From Thermodesulfobacteriota bacterium (GTDB lineage Bacteria > Desulfobacterota_D > UBA1144 > Nemesobacterales > UBA2774), in the NCBI GenBank assembly GCA_039028315.1, contig JBCCIH010000054.1:1-11886 (forward strand): a stretch of DNA of 11,886 nucleotides. The letters are read 5' to 3'. Of this stretch, positions 5,495 through 11,886 are shown in pieces; position 1 is the first letter of the stretch, and each line of letters starts with the position of its first letter. Made by a program: the position numbers and the translations under genes. The notes beneath the pieces are model-generated. The model made no database searches, was not told the origin of the DNA, and saw nothing but the letters and a program-made list of their open reading frames with translations.

Positions 5495-7381
5495 AACAGT
5501 CAGTTATTTAAAAATTTAGTACTCTGGTTAGTGATATTTGTAGCAATCATAGCACTTTACCAACTAGTAAACACCCCAAGAACAGGATACGAGGAGATTC
5601 CATACAGTGAGTTTCTGACGAGCGTAGAAACTGGGGATGTAAAAGATGTTGTATTCAAAGGCGAGGAAATCAAGGGTGAATACACTGACTCTAGCGCTAG
5701 TGAAAACAAAAGTTTCAAAACAATTGGTCCTGCAAGTGATCAATTAATTGCAACACTTGAAGAAAAAGGCGTAACTTTTAAATTTGACGCAGATAGTGAA
5801 GGTTCATTAACCAGCATTCTACTAAACTGGGCCCCTCTTCTTTTACTAGTTGTTATTATGGTTTTCTTTATGCGCCAGCTCCAGGCGGGCGGCACAAAAG
5901 CTATGTCATTCGGCAAGAACAAAGCCCGTATGCTTAGCGAGAATCAAAACAAGACTACTTTTAAAGACGTAGCTGGAATTGATGAAGCTAAAGAAGAAGT
6001 ACAAGAAATAGTAGAGTTTTTAAGAAGTCCTAAGAAATTTACAAAGCTTGGCGGCAGAATCCCTAAAGGCATATTGCTCGTTGGACCGCCGGGAACGGGT
6101 AAAACCTTGTTGGCAAAAGCGATTGCCGGTGAGGCGGGCGTTCCGTTCTTTATCATAAGCGGTAGTGATTTTGTAGAAATGTTTGTTGGAGTCGGAGCTT
6201 CACGAGTTAGAGATCTTTTTGTTCAGGCAAAACGCCATGCGCCCTGCATTATATTTGTAGACGAGCTTGACGCTGTTGGGCGTCATAGAGGCGCAGGTCT
6301 TGGCGGAGGTCATGACGAGAGAGAACAAACACTCAACCAGCTATTGGTTGAGATGGACGGATTTGAATCAAACGAGGGAATAATCGTTATGGCAGCAACG
6401 AACAGGCCAGACGTGTTAGACCCTGCTCTTCTTAGACCTGGAAGGTTTGACAGACAAGTTGTAGTGCCAAGACCAGACGTAAGAGGAAGAGAAGAAATTT
6501 TAAAAGTACATTCCAGAAACACGCCTATTGAAGATGAGGTTGATCTTTCTGTTATAGCCAGATCTACCCCTGGTTTTTCAGGTGCTGATCTAGAAAACCT
6601 TGTAAACGAATCTGCGCTTCATGCAGCAAGGTTCGGCAGGATGAAGATCACAATGGACGACTTTGAATATGCTAAAGATAAAGTGATTATGGGCGTTGAA
6701 AGAAAAAGCATGATAATCAGTGATTCAGAAAGAAAGATAACTGCCTATCATGAGGCAGGCCATGCGCTCGTTGCAAAACTTACCCCAGGCACAGATCCAA
6801 TACACAAAGTAACAATTATCCCAAGGGGAATGGCCCTTGGTGTAACACAGCAGCTTCCTATTGAGGACCGATACACACTATCAAGAACAAACCTAAACGC
6901 AACCATAATGGTTCTTTTAGGGGGCAGAGCAGCTGAGGAGATTGTGTTCGGCGAGAGAACAAGCGGCGCTGGAAATGATCTAGAACGAGTAACAGAGATC
7001 GCTCGCAGAATGGTATGTGAGTGGGGGATGAGTGAAAAAGTAGGCCCTATAACCTTCGGAAAAGGTGATGAACAGGTCTTTTTGGGCAAGGAGATATCTA
7101 AGCAAAAAGACTATAGCGAGGTAACAGCAATAGAGATCGACAATGAGATCAAAACAATTGTTACCGGCAACTACGAGAAAGCTAAGAAGCTTCTTGAGGA
7201 CGACATTGACCTTCTTCATAAAGTAGCCGAAGTTCTTTTAGACCAAGAAGTAATAGACGGTAAAGAGCTTGATGAGTTGATTAAAAACAACAAACCAGAT
7301 AATTACCCGTCACCATGGGAAAACCCAATTAGTCCGGAAGGTTCCATGGCCTTTAGAGATAATAATATAAAAGATACTTAA
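5492..7381 (+). CDS. ftsH: ATP-dependent zinc metalloprotease FtsH
   Basis: This 629-residue membrane-bound AAA+ protease degrades damaged membrane proteins and short-lived regulators as a hexamer on the inner membrane. Two membrane helices (about 7-24 and 111-127) flank a small periplasmic domain. The AAA+ domain has Walker A GPPGTGKT (198-205), pore loop MFVGVG (230-235), Walker B IIFVDE (253-258) and the second region of homology with arginine fingers (about 302-322, RPGRFDR). The M41 protease domain has zinc motif HEAGH (420-424), with catalytic Glu421, and third ligand Asp496 in AGNDLERVT. All catalytic positions are intact and the length is normal. It starts with TTG after a strong Shine-Dalgarno and has its own promoter candidate. 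The order ftsH-folP is widely conserved. Confidence 0.98.
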   Translation: MNSQLFKNLVLWLVIFVAIIALYQLVNTPRTGYEEIPYSEFLTSVETGDVKDVVFKGEEIKGEYTDSSASENKSFKTIGPASDQLIATLEEKGVTFKFDADSEGSLTSILLNWAPLLLLVVIMVFFMRQLQAGGTKAMSFGKNKARMLSENQNKTTFKDVAGIDEAKEEVQEIVEFLRSPKKFTKLGGRIPKGILLVGPPGTGKTLLAKAIAGEAGVPFFIISGSDFVEMFVGVGASRVRDLFVQAKRHAPCIIFVDELDAVGRHRGAGLGGGHDEREQTLNQLLVEMDGFESNEGIIVMAATNRPDVLDPALLRPGRFDRQVVVPRPDVRGREEILKVHSRNTPIEDEVDLSVIARSTPGFSGADLENLVNESALHAARFGRMKITMDDFEYAKDKVIMGVERKSMIISDSERKITAYHEAGHALVAKLTPGTDPIHKVTIIPRGMALGVTQQLPIEDRYTLSRTNLNATIMVLLGGRAAEEIVFGERTSGAGNDLERVTEIARRMVCEWGMSEKVGPITFGKGDEQVFLGKEISKQKDYSEVTAIEIDNEIKTIVTGNYEKAKKLLEDDIDLLHKVAEVLLDQEVIDGKELDELIKNNKPDNYPSPWENPISPEGSMAFRDNNIKDT

Positions 7382-7407
7382 TCTGATTAAGCTGTTTTTT
7401 ATTTCTT
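7377..7407 (+). terminator. AT-rich hairpin with T-run at the ftsH stop, possible partial terminator
   Basis: CTTAATC (7377-7383) and GATTAAG (7385-7391) are perfect inverted repeats, giving a 6-bp stem with a 3-nt loop. CTG and a run of six T (7395-7400) follow, then ATTTCTT. The ftsH TAA (7379-7381) lies in the left arm. The geometry fits a Rho-independent terminator, but the stem has only one G-C pair, so it would be weak. Confidence 0.4.
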
Positions 7408-7460
7408 ACTGGTAATCAAAGCTGTACCAATTAACAAAGAGTTACAACAAGTGGATTTAT

Positions 7461-8414
7461 TTGGTAAACCGCACAAGGGAAATGGATATAGAGAAAAAAA
7501 AAGCTCCCATTTTAGACCCAAATATCAAAGTGGATAGGTCTGCACTTTTAAGCTCATCAGATTCAGATATGAAAAAGTCCATATTTAAATGCAAAGACCA
7601 TGAGCTTGAAATAGGAGGGAAAACCTACGTTATGGGAGTGCTTAATCTGACTCCCGACTCATTTTATGACGGTGGGCGTTACACAGATTTAGACAAAGCG
7701 ATCTTCCACGTAGAGCAAATGATTGAGCAAGGCGCCGATATTATAGATGTCGGCGGTGAGTCAACTAGACCTGGATCAAGCGGGGTAACCTTAGAAGAAG
7801 AATTGGATAGAACTATTCCTGCAATAAAGCAGATCAAAAATAATTTTGATACAATCATTTCGATTGATACTACAAAGTCTAAAGTTGCAAAAGAGGCTCT
7901 TTTGCAAGGAGCATCAATAGTAAATGATATAAGCGGGCTCAATTTTGATCCATTGATAGGTGACGTAGCTGCTGAATACAAAGCAGGAGTTATACTGACC
8001 CATACATCTTCTAAACCAATTGATATGCAGGAACATACTTCTTATGAATCGGTAATAGAGGATGTTATAAGAAGTTTAGAGCATTCTATCCATGCAGCGA
8101 AAGATTGTGGAGTGGATGATGACCGAATTGCAATTGATCCTGGGTTTGGTTTTGGAAAGACTGCAGAGCAAAACCTTACAATTTTAAAAAACTTACATGA
8201 GTTCAGTAAGCTTGAAAAACCAATACTAATTGGAACATCAAATAAGACCTTTATTGGAAAAACGCTAGACGCTGATATTGACTCTAGAACAGAAGGCACA
8301 GCCGCAACAATTGCGGTTGGGATATTAAATGGCGCTTCCATTATCAGGGTTCATGATATAGCTTATATGAGTAAGGTAAGTAAAATGGTGGATGCTATAA
8401 AAAACGCGAATTAA
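7461..8414 (+). CDS. folP: Dihydropteroate synthase
   Basis: The enzyme joins p-aminobenzoate to 6-hydroxymethyl-dihydropterin diphosphate in cytosolic folate synthesis. Counting from TTG at 7461 (317 residues), the TIM-barrel motifs are LNLTPDSFYDGG (61-72), DVGGESTRPG (96-105), SIDTTKS (134-140), NDISG (155-159), DPGFGFGK (226-233) and RVHD (296-299), so the protein is clearly DHPS. Two conserved loops differ: the usual HMxGTPxxMQ reads HTSSKPIDMQ (181-190), and GTSRKSF reads GTSNKTF (258-264), placing Asn261 where Arg normally lies beside the p-aminobenzoate site. The start is unresolved. TTG at 7461 has only a weak AGTGG upstream; ATG at 7482 has AAGGGA at an unfavourable 1-nt spacing; ATG at 7569 would remove a polar 36-residue N-terminal extension absent from most family members. 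The stop is 19 nt before cdaA. Confidence 0.94.
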   Translation: MVNRTREMDIEKKKAPILDPNIKVDRSALLSSSDSDMKKSIFKCKDHELEIGGKTYVMGVLNLTPDSFYDGGRYTDLDKAIFHVEQMIEQGADIIDVGGESTRPGSSGVTLEEELDRTIPAIKQIKNNFDTIISIDTTKSKVAKEALLQGASIVNDISGLNFDPLIGDVAAEYKAGVILTHTSSKPIDMQEHTSYESVIEDVIRSLEHSIHAAKDCGVDDDRIAIDPGFGFGKTAEQNLTILKNLHEFSKLEKPILIGTSNKTFIGKTLDADIDSRTEGTAATIAVGILNGASIIRVHDIAYMSKVSKMVDAIKNAN

Positions 8415-8433
8415 AGGAATATAGAGAAAGAAA

Positions 8434-9249
8434 ATGTTTGAGACAATACTAAACTTTAGATACATATGGGATACGCTCGATATACTTCTTGTTGCGTTTA
8501 TTATCTACTATGCACTGACAATGATAGAGGGAACAAGGGCTCTTCAAGTCCTTTTCGGACTGGTTTTACTATTTGTTCTATTTTATCTTTCTCAAGGCGG
8601 CCTATTTACTCTAAACTGGATCTTAGGGCAATTTCTGGGGTCTATCATACTTATTGTAGTAATACTGTTTCAACACGATATACGAAGAGGACTTGCGGCA
8701 ATCGGAAGGCGGCCCTTTTTGTTAAATATATCGTCCGGCAAGACGAAAGAATCGTTTGTCGAGGAAGTTGTAAAGGCCTCAAGCTATCTAGCCAACAGAC
8801 AAATTGGGGCCCTTATAGCCATAGAGAGAAATAACTCTCTTGCAGATTTTATTGAGATTGGCATGAGGATCGATTCTCTTTTATCTAGAGAGCTCATAAT
8901 CAGCATTTTTAATCCCTCCTCCCCTCTTCATGACGGAGGAATAATTATTGTAAGGGACAGAATCGCCTCAGCGGGATCATTCTTTCCGCTTGTAACAGAC
9001 CCTGATCTTGAGAGGGATTTGGGTACAAGACACAGAGCTGCAATCGGGCTGTCTGCCGAAACTGACGCGGTTGTGGTTGCAGTGTCGGAGGAGACAGGGA
9101 AAATGTCGCTTGCTATTGGAGGAGAGATTTCCAGGGGACTCGACGCGACCTCACTGCACAACGGGCTCTTAGATGCACTTGGAATAAAACGAAGCGTTAA
9201 AGTATCAAAGAAACAAAACCCTGCCCCCCAGGAGAGTGAGCAGGCTTAA
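8434..9249 (+). CDS. cdaA: Diadenylate cyclase CdaA (c-di-AMP synthase, membrane type)
   Basis: This 271-residue protein makes the second messenger c-di-AMP from two ATP. Three membrane helices fill the N-terminus (about 15-30, 36-53, 58-80). LFQHDIRRGLAAIGR (78-92) corresponds to the CdaA linker FQPEIRR. The DAC domain (about 105-230) includes IGALIAIER (124-132), the nucleotide-binding motif at 167-169, GTRHRAA (197-203) and SEETG (218-222). The DGA catalytic motif reads DGG (Asp167-Gly-Gly169); the metal-binding Asp and the RHR motif are kept, so activity is expected. The C-terminus ends in a short polar tail. It is followed 15 nt later by its usual regulator ybbR/cdaR and then glmM, the classic CdaA-CdaR-GlmM arrangement known from Firmicutes and also found in some Gram-negatives. 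The Shine-Dalgarno before the ATG is a modest AGAGAAAG. Confidence 0.95.
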   Translation: MFETILNFRYIWDTLDILLVAFIIYYALTMIEGTRALQVLFGLVLLFVLFYLSQGGLFTLNWILGQFLGSIILIVVILFQHDIRRGLAAIGRRPFLLNISSGKTKESFVEEVVKASSYLANRQIGALIAIERNNSLADFIEIGMRIDSLLSRELIISIFNPSSPLHDGGIIIVRDRIASAGSFFPLVTDPDLERDLGTRHRAAIGLSAETDAVVVAVSEETGKMSLAIGGEISRGLDATSLHNGLLDALGIKRSVKVSKKQNPAPQESEQA

Positions 9250-9264
9250 ACTTAGGAAACAATA

Positions 9265-10251
9265 ATGGTTGACTGGCTAAAAAAACCGTTTCAGCACGGA
9301 GCTGATGAGGGAAAAAAGAAAACCCCGTTTTTTAATTTTAATAACATCGGGAAAAAAGTTCTTGCTCTTGTTATTGCCATATCACTTTGGCTGGTTGCAA
9401 ATCTTCAGCACGATGTCGAAAAAAATATTGCCATAGATGTAAACTACGCCAATATTCCTCCCGGCCTAGTAGTGGTCAATAACCCGCCTCAGAAACTAAA
9501 CTTAAGAGTAAGAGGCCCCAGGAGCCAGCTATCATCAGTTAGTGCTCAGAATATGCTATTCACTGTTGACCTATCAAACATAACAGACGGCATGTCGATG
9601 TTTGAAATAGGAACGGATCAGATCACTCCGCCAAGAGACGTGCAAGTAACCGGTATCAGTCCTGCTGAGATAAGAATAGAAACGGATCAGCTTGACGATA
9701 AGAAAGTTCAGGTAGAACCAAGCATAGGTCCGCCAGATGAGGGCTATGAGATAGTTGGCAAGCCGGAAGTCAGCCCTAAAACCGCAAGCATTGAAGGGCC
9801 ACAGAATCTACTTTCTAAAATTAACAGCATAACAACAGATCCTGTTTCACTTGAAGGCGAGAAATCTAAATTCACCATCGAGGCTCCGCTTAGATCGCCC
9901 TACTCTATTGTAAATATTCTTGGTGATAATACGGTTAAAGTTACAATTGATCTTAAAGAAAGAACACTAGAGAAAGAATTTAATGACTTAAACATAAGTT
10001 ATATAAACTTTGACGGGTTTGATTTTGAAACTAATGGAAACACTTCTACTGAGCTCACATTTGAAGGCCCATTTAGCATCATTAACAATCTAAGCAGCAA
10101 TGACATAGAGCTATATGTTGATGGAAGCGACATATCAAATGCAACTACAGCTAAGAGCTTTAAACTAAAAGTCGGAGTCAATTACCCTAATAAAGATGTT
10201 TTAAAATTGACAAAGCAAAACCCAAAGACAATAGAGATAAAGCTTAATTAA
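9265..10251 (+). CDS. cdaR: YbbR-domain protein, CdaA regulator CdaR
   Basis: The 328-residue product has a short Lys-rich cytoplasmic segment, one membrane helix (about 31-47, VLALVIAISLWLVAN) and an extracytoplasmic part made of about three YbbR-type beta repeats (roughly 52-140, 146-230 and 236-328). The repeats show the recurring pattern of a G-P turn followed by an N/D-rich 'vdls' strand, for example VRGPRSQLS (82-90), IEGPQNLLS (176-184) and FEGPFSIIN (266-274). In Firmicutes CdaR binds CdaA through its membrane region and modulates c-di-AMP production. That role is inferred here from the family and the position directly after cdaA. Some homologues have four repeats; three is not unusual. 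An AGGA Shine-Dalgarno (9254-9257) precedes the ATG. glmM starts 18 nt after the stop. Confidence 0.9.
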   Translation: MVDWLKKPFQHGADEGKKKTPFFNFNNIGKKVLALVIAISLWLVANLQHDVEKNIAIDVNYANIPPGLVVVNNPPQKLNLRVRGPRSQLSSVSAQNMLFTVDLSNITDGMSMFEIGTDQITPPRDVQVTGISPAEIRIETDQLDDKKVQVEPSIGPPDEGYEIVGKPEVSPKTASIEGPQNLLSKINSITTDPVSLEGEKSKFTIEAPLRSPYSIVNILGDNTVKVTIDLKERTLEKEFNDLNISYINFDGFDFETNGNTSTELTFEGPFSIINNLSSNDIELYVDGSDISNATTAKSFKLKVGVNYPNKDVLKLTKQNPKTIEIKLN

Positions 10252-10254
10252 ATT

Positions 10255-10272
10255 GGAGAGGAAATTCATTTG
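10255..10272 (+). promoter_or_regulatory. Ribosome binding site and TTG start of glmM
   Basis: GGAGAGGA (10255-10262) is a strong Shine-Dalgarno 7 nt before TTG at 10270-10272. Upstream in frame lies the ybbR stop (10249-10251) with no ATG or GTG between. The conserved GlmM N-terminal motif begins at residue 8, so no later start is possible. Confidence 0.85.
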
Positions 10273-11643
10273 AACAACAAAGCAAGACGTCTATTTGGCA
10301 CAGACGGTATAAGGGGTTTAGCAAATCATGATCCCATGACTCCAGAAATAAGTTTAAAGCTTGGAAAATCTCTTACCTATATACTAAGGCAGAATAAAAA
10401 ACCCTATTACAAACCAACTATAGTAATTGGCAAAGATACTAGACTATCGGGCTATATTTTTGAGCAAGCCCTGTCCTCAGGGATAGCATCCATGGGAGGC
10501 GAAGTTCTCTTAGTAGGGCCACTGCCCACCCCAGCAATTGCTTTTATTACAGCTAGCATGAGAGCGGACGCAGGGATTGTCATCTCAGCCTCTCATAACC
10601 CATATGAAGATAACGGTATTAAAATCTTTGATAGATACGGATTTAAACTTCCGGACGAAAAAGAGATGGAGATTGAAGAGCTTATCTATGAAGGCGAACA
10701 AAAGCTGATAAAGGCTTCCCCTGATGAGATCGGGAAAGCTTATAGAATAGATGACGCCCCGGGGAGATATGTAGTTTTTGCAAAGAACTCATTCCCCCAG
10801 AACTTAACTCTTGAAGGAATAAAAATAGTGCTGGACTGCGCAAATGGGGCAGCGTATAAAGTAGCGCCTATCATTTTTACTGAACTTGGAGCAGACGTAA
10901 TCACAATTGGTGTAAATCCTAACGGGAAAAATATAAACACTGACTGCGGCTCTCTTAACCCAGCGCTTCTTAAAGAGAAGGTCTTAGAGACAGGAGCGGA
11001 TCTCGGAATTGCTCTGGACGGCGATGCAGACAGGGTTATTTTTTGTGATGAGAAAGGCGAGATTGTAGACGGTGATAAAATAATTGCGATCTGCGCTCAG
11101 GAAATGATTGAAAAAGGAGCTCTTAAGGGCGGCAGTGTGGTTACTACTCTTATGAGCAATATGGCGCTTGAAAGATATATTAAAGAGCAGGGAGTTGAAT
11201 TTGTAAGAACCCAGGTCGGTGACAGATACGTAGTTGAAGAGATGAGATCAAGGGGCGCAAACCTTGGCGGCGAGCAGTCTGGGCATATTATCTTTTTGGA
11301 CCATACTACGACTGGAGACGGCACACTGGCCGCGCTACAGATACTGGGAATCATGAGAGCTAAAGAAAAGCCTCTTTCTGAGCTTTCTAATATATTTGAG
11401 CTCTATCCTCAGGTGCTTTTAAATGTGAGAGTTAGTAGCAAGAAGGACTTAAATGAAATCCCTGAGCTCTCAAAACAGGTAAAACAAAGTGAGGAGAAAT
11501 TAAACGGAAAAGGTCGTATTAATATCAGATACTCCGGAACTGAACCTATATCGCGTGTTATGGTAGAAGGAGAGAACGATAAGCTAATAAATGAAATCGC
11601 ATCAGAGCTGGCTGGAACAATAGAAAAAGAACTAGGGGTTTGA
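10270..11643 (+). CDS. glmM: Phosphoglucosamine mutase
   Basis: GlmM converts glucosamine-6-phosphate to glucosamine-1-phosphate, the step before UDP-GlcNAc and so peptidoglycan and LPS. The 457-residue protein has all four domains of the alpha-D-phosphohexomutase family: LFGTDGIRG (8-16); the active-site loop ISASHNP with phosphoserine Ser108; the metal loop DGDADR (250-255); the sugar loop GGEQSGH (333-339), the GEQSGH form favouring GlmM over ManB/PGM; and the phosphate-binding RYSGTEP (420-426). The length is normal and nothing is missing. It follows cdaA and cdaR, and in Firmicutes GlmM binds CdaA and lowers its activity, linking c-di-AMP to cell-wall precursor flow. Whether this happens here is inference. 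pdxJ starts 4 nt after the stop. Confidence 0.98.
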   Translation: MNNKARRLFGTDGIRGLANHDPMTPEISLKLGKSLTYILRQNKKPYYKPTIVIGKDTRLSGYIFEQALSSGIASMGGEVLLVGPLPTPAIAFITASMRADAGIVISASHNPYEDNGIKIFDRYGFKLPDEKEMEIEELIYEGEQKLIKASPDEIGKAYRIDDAPGRYVVFAKNSFPQNLTLEGIKIVLDCANGAAYKVAPIIFTELGADVITIGVNPNGKNINTDCGSLNPALLKEKVLETGADLGIALDGDADRVIFCDEKGEIVDGDKIIAICAQEMIEKGALKGGSVVTTLMSNMALERYIKEQGVEFVRTQVGDRYVVEEMRSRGANLGGEQSGHIIFLDHTTTGDGTLAALQILGIMRAKEKPLSELSNIFELYPQVLLNVRVSSKKDLNEIPELSKQVKQSEEKLNGKGRINIRYSGTEPISRVMVEGENDKLINEIASELAGTIEKELGV

Positions 11644-11647
11644 TGAT

Positions 11648-11886
11648 ATGCCGAAACTAAATGTAAATATTGATCATGTAGCCACAGTAAGGCAAGCAAG
11701 GGGTACTGACGAGCCCGATCCGGTTCTTGCCGCCTATTTAGCAGAACTCGCAGGAGCCCACGGGATAGTGGTTCACCTTCGTGAAGATAGAAGGCACATT
11801 CAAGACCGTGATCTCTACATACTACGAGAAACAGTAAAGACAAAGCTTAATATGGAGATGGCGGCAACAAACGAGATGGTCCGAAT
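11648..11886 (+). CDS. pdxJ: Pyridoxine 5'-phosphate synthase (partial, cut by the window end)
   Basis: The first 79 codons of pdxJ are present and run off the window; the whole protein is usually about 240 residues. PdxJ condenses 1-deoxyxylulose-5-phosphate with 3-amino-2-oxopropyl phosphate in the DXP-dependent vitamin B6 pathway. The match is unmistakable: VNIDHVATVRQARGT (6-20), with phosphate-site Asn7 and His10; VVHLREDRRHIQDRD (41-55), with catalytic His43 and Arg45; and NMEMAAT (68-74), with catalytic Glu70. The usual ADGIT strand reads AHGIV. The ATG is 4 nt after the glmM stop, so it is almost certainly co-transcribed and translationally coupled. acpS often follows in related gene orders but lies outside the window. 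Downstream integrity cannot be judged. Confidence 0.96.
   Translation, partial: MPKLNVNIDHVATVRQARGTDEPDPVLAAYLAELAGAHGIVVHLREDRRHIQDRDLYILRETVKTKLNMEMAATNEMVR

Noticed and set aside
7451..7537. Short GTG-initiated frame before folP (VDLFGKPHKGNG...)
   Set aside because: It ends after 28 codons, overlaps the folP N-terminus in another frame, and lacks a ribosome site. I considered a frameshifted folP start but no DHPS motif lies in this frame.
11409..11843. 144-codon minus-strand open frame opposite the glmM end and pdxJ start
   Set aside because: It spans two unmistakable plus-strand genes, glmM and pdxJ, and its peptide shows no family features.
1..11886. CRISPR array, tRNA/rRNA, insertion sequence, prophage or att site
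   Set aside because: By reading both strands I saw no spaced direct repeats, no tRNA-like cloverleaf or CCA end, no transposase or integrase, and no flanking inverted repeats; the longest gap without a gene is about 130 nt.

Overview
The window looks like ordinary chromosomal core sequence from an AT-rich, Gram-negative-type bacterium. The gene order ftsH, folP, cdaA, ybbR (cdaR), glmM, pdxJ resembles that of Deltaproteobacteria/Desulfobacterota such as Geobacter and some uncultivated relatives. The bifunctional PBP1A with an insert between its two catalytic domains also fits a Gram-negative. I cannot name the organism, and nothing here looks like a mobile element, prophage, CRISPR array or RNA gene.

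Left part (1-4066). After the tail of an unidentified upstream gene come a divergent SDR-family protein that lacks the canonical SDR active site and, 1 nt later, a membrane-anchored ComEA-like helix-hairpin-helix protein. These converge tail to tail with a class A penicillin-binding protein on the minus strand, and the two stop codons overlap. The PBP1A carries a charged insertion inside its transpeptidase domain.

Middle (4067-5491). A 110-nt divergent intergenic region separates PBP1A from a 68-codon unrecognised gene that has no Shine-Dalgarno and may be leaderless. O-acetylserine-dependent cysteine synthase (cysK) follows. The 130 nt between cysK and ftsH hold a hairpin over the cysK stop codon, a tandem 10-bp repeat and the best promoter in the window.

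Right part (5492-11886). Six genes run in one direction: ftsH (membrane AAA+ zinc protease), folP (dihydropteroate synthase), cdaA (membrane diadenylate cyclase), ybbR/cdaR (its membrane-anchored regulator), glmM (phosphoglucosamine mutase) and the first 79 codons of pdxJ (pyridoxine 5'-phosphate synthase). Gaps from folP onward are 19, 15, 18 and 4 nt, so folP to pdxJ is probably one transcript. An AT-rich hairpin with a T-run after ftsH may partly separate it from the rest. cdaA, cdaR and glmM form the known module linking c-di-AMP synthesis to supply of UDP-GlcNAc precursor for the cell wall. With PBP1A nearby, the window has an envelope theme. ftsH and glmM, and perhaps folP, start with TTG.

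I found no clear new system. The points most worth checking are the PBP1A insertion, the SDR without catalytic Tyr/Lys, the small unknown gene, and substitutions at conserved positions in FolP and CdaA.
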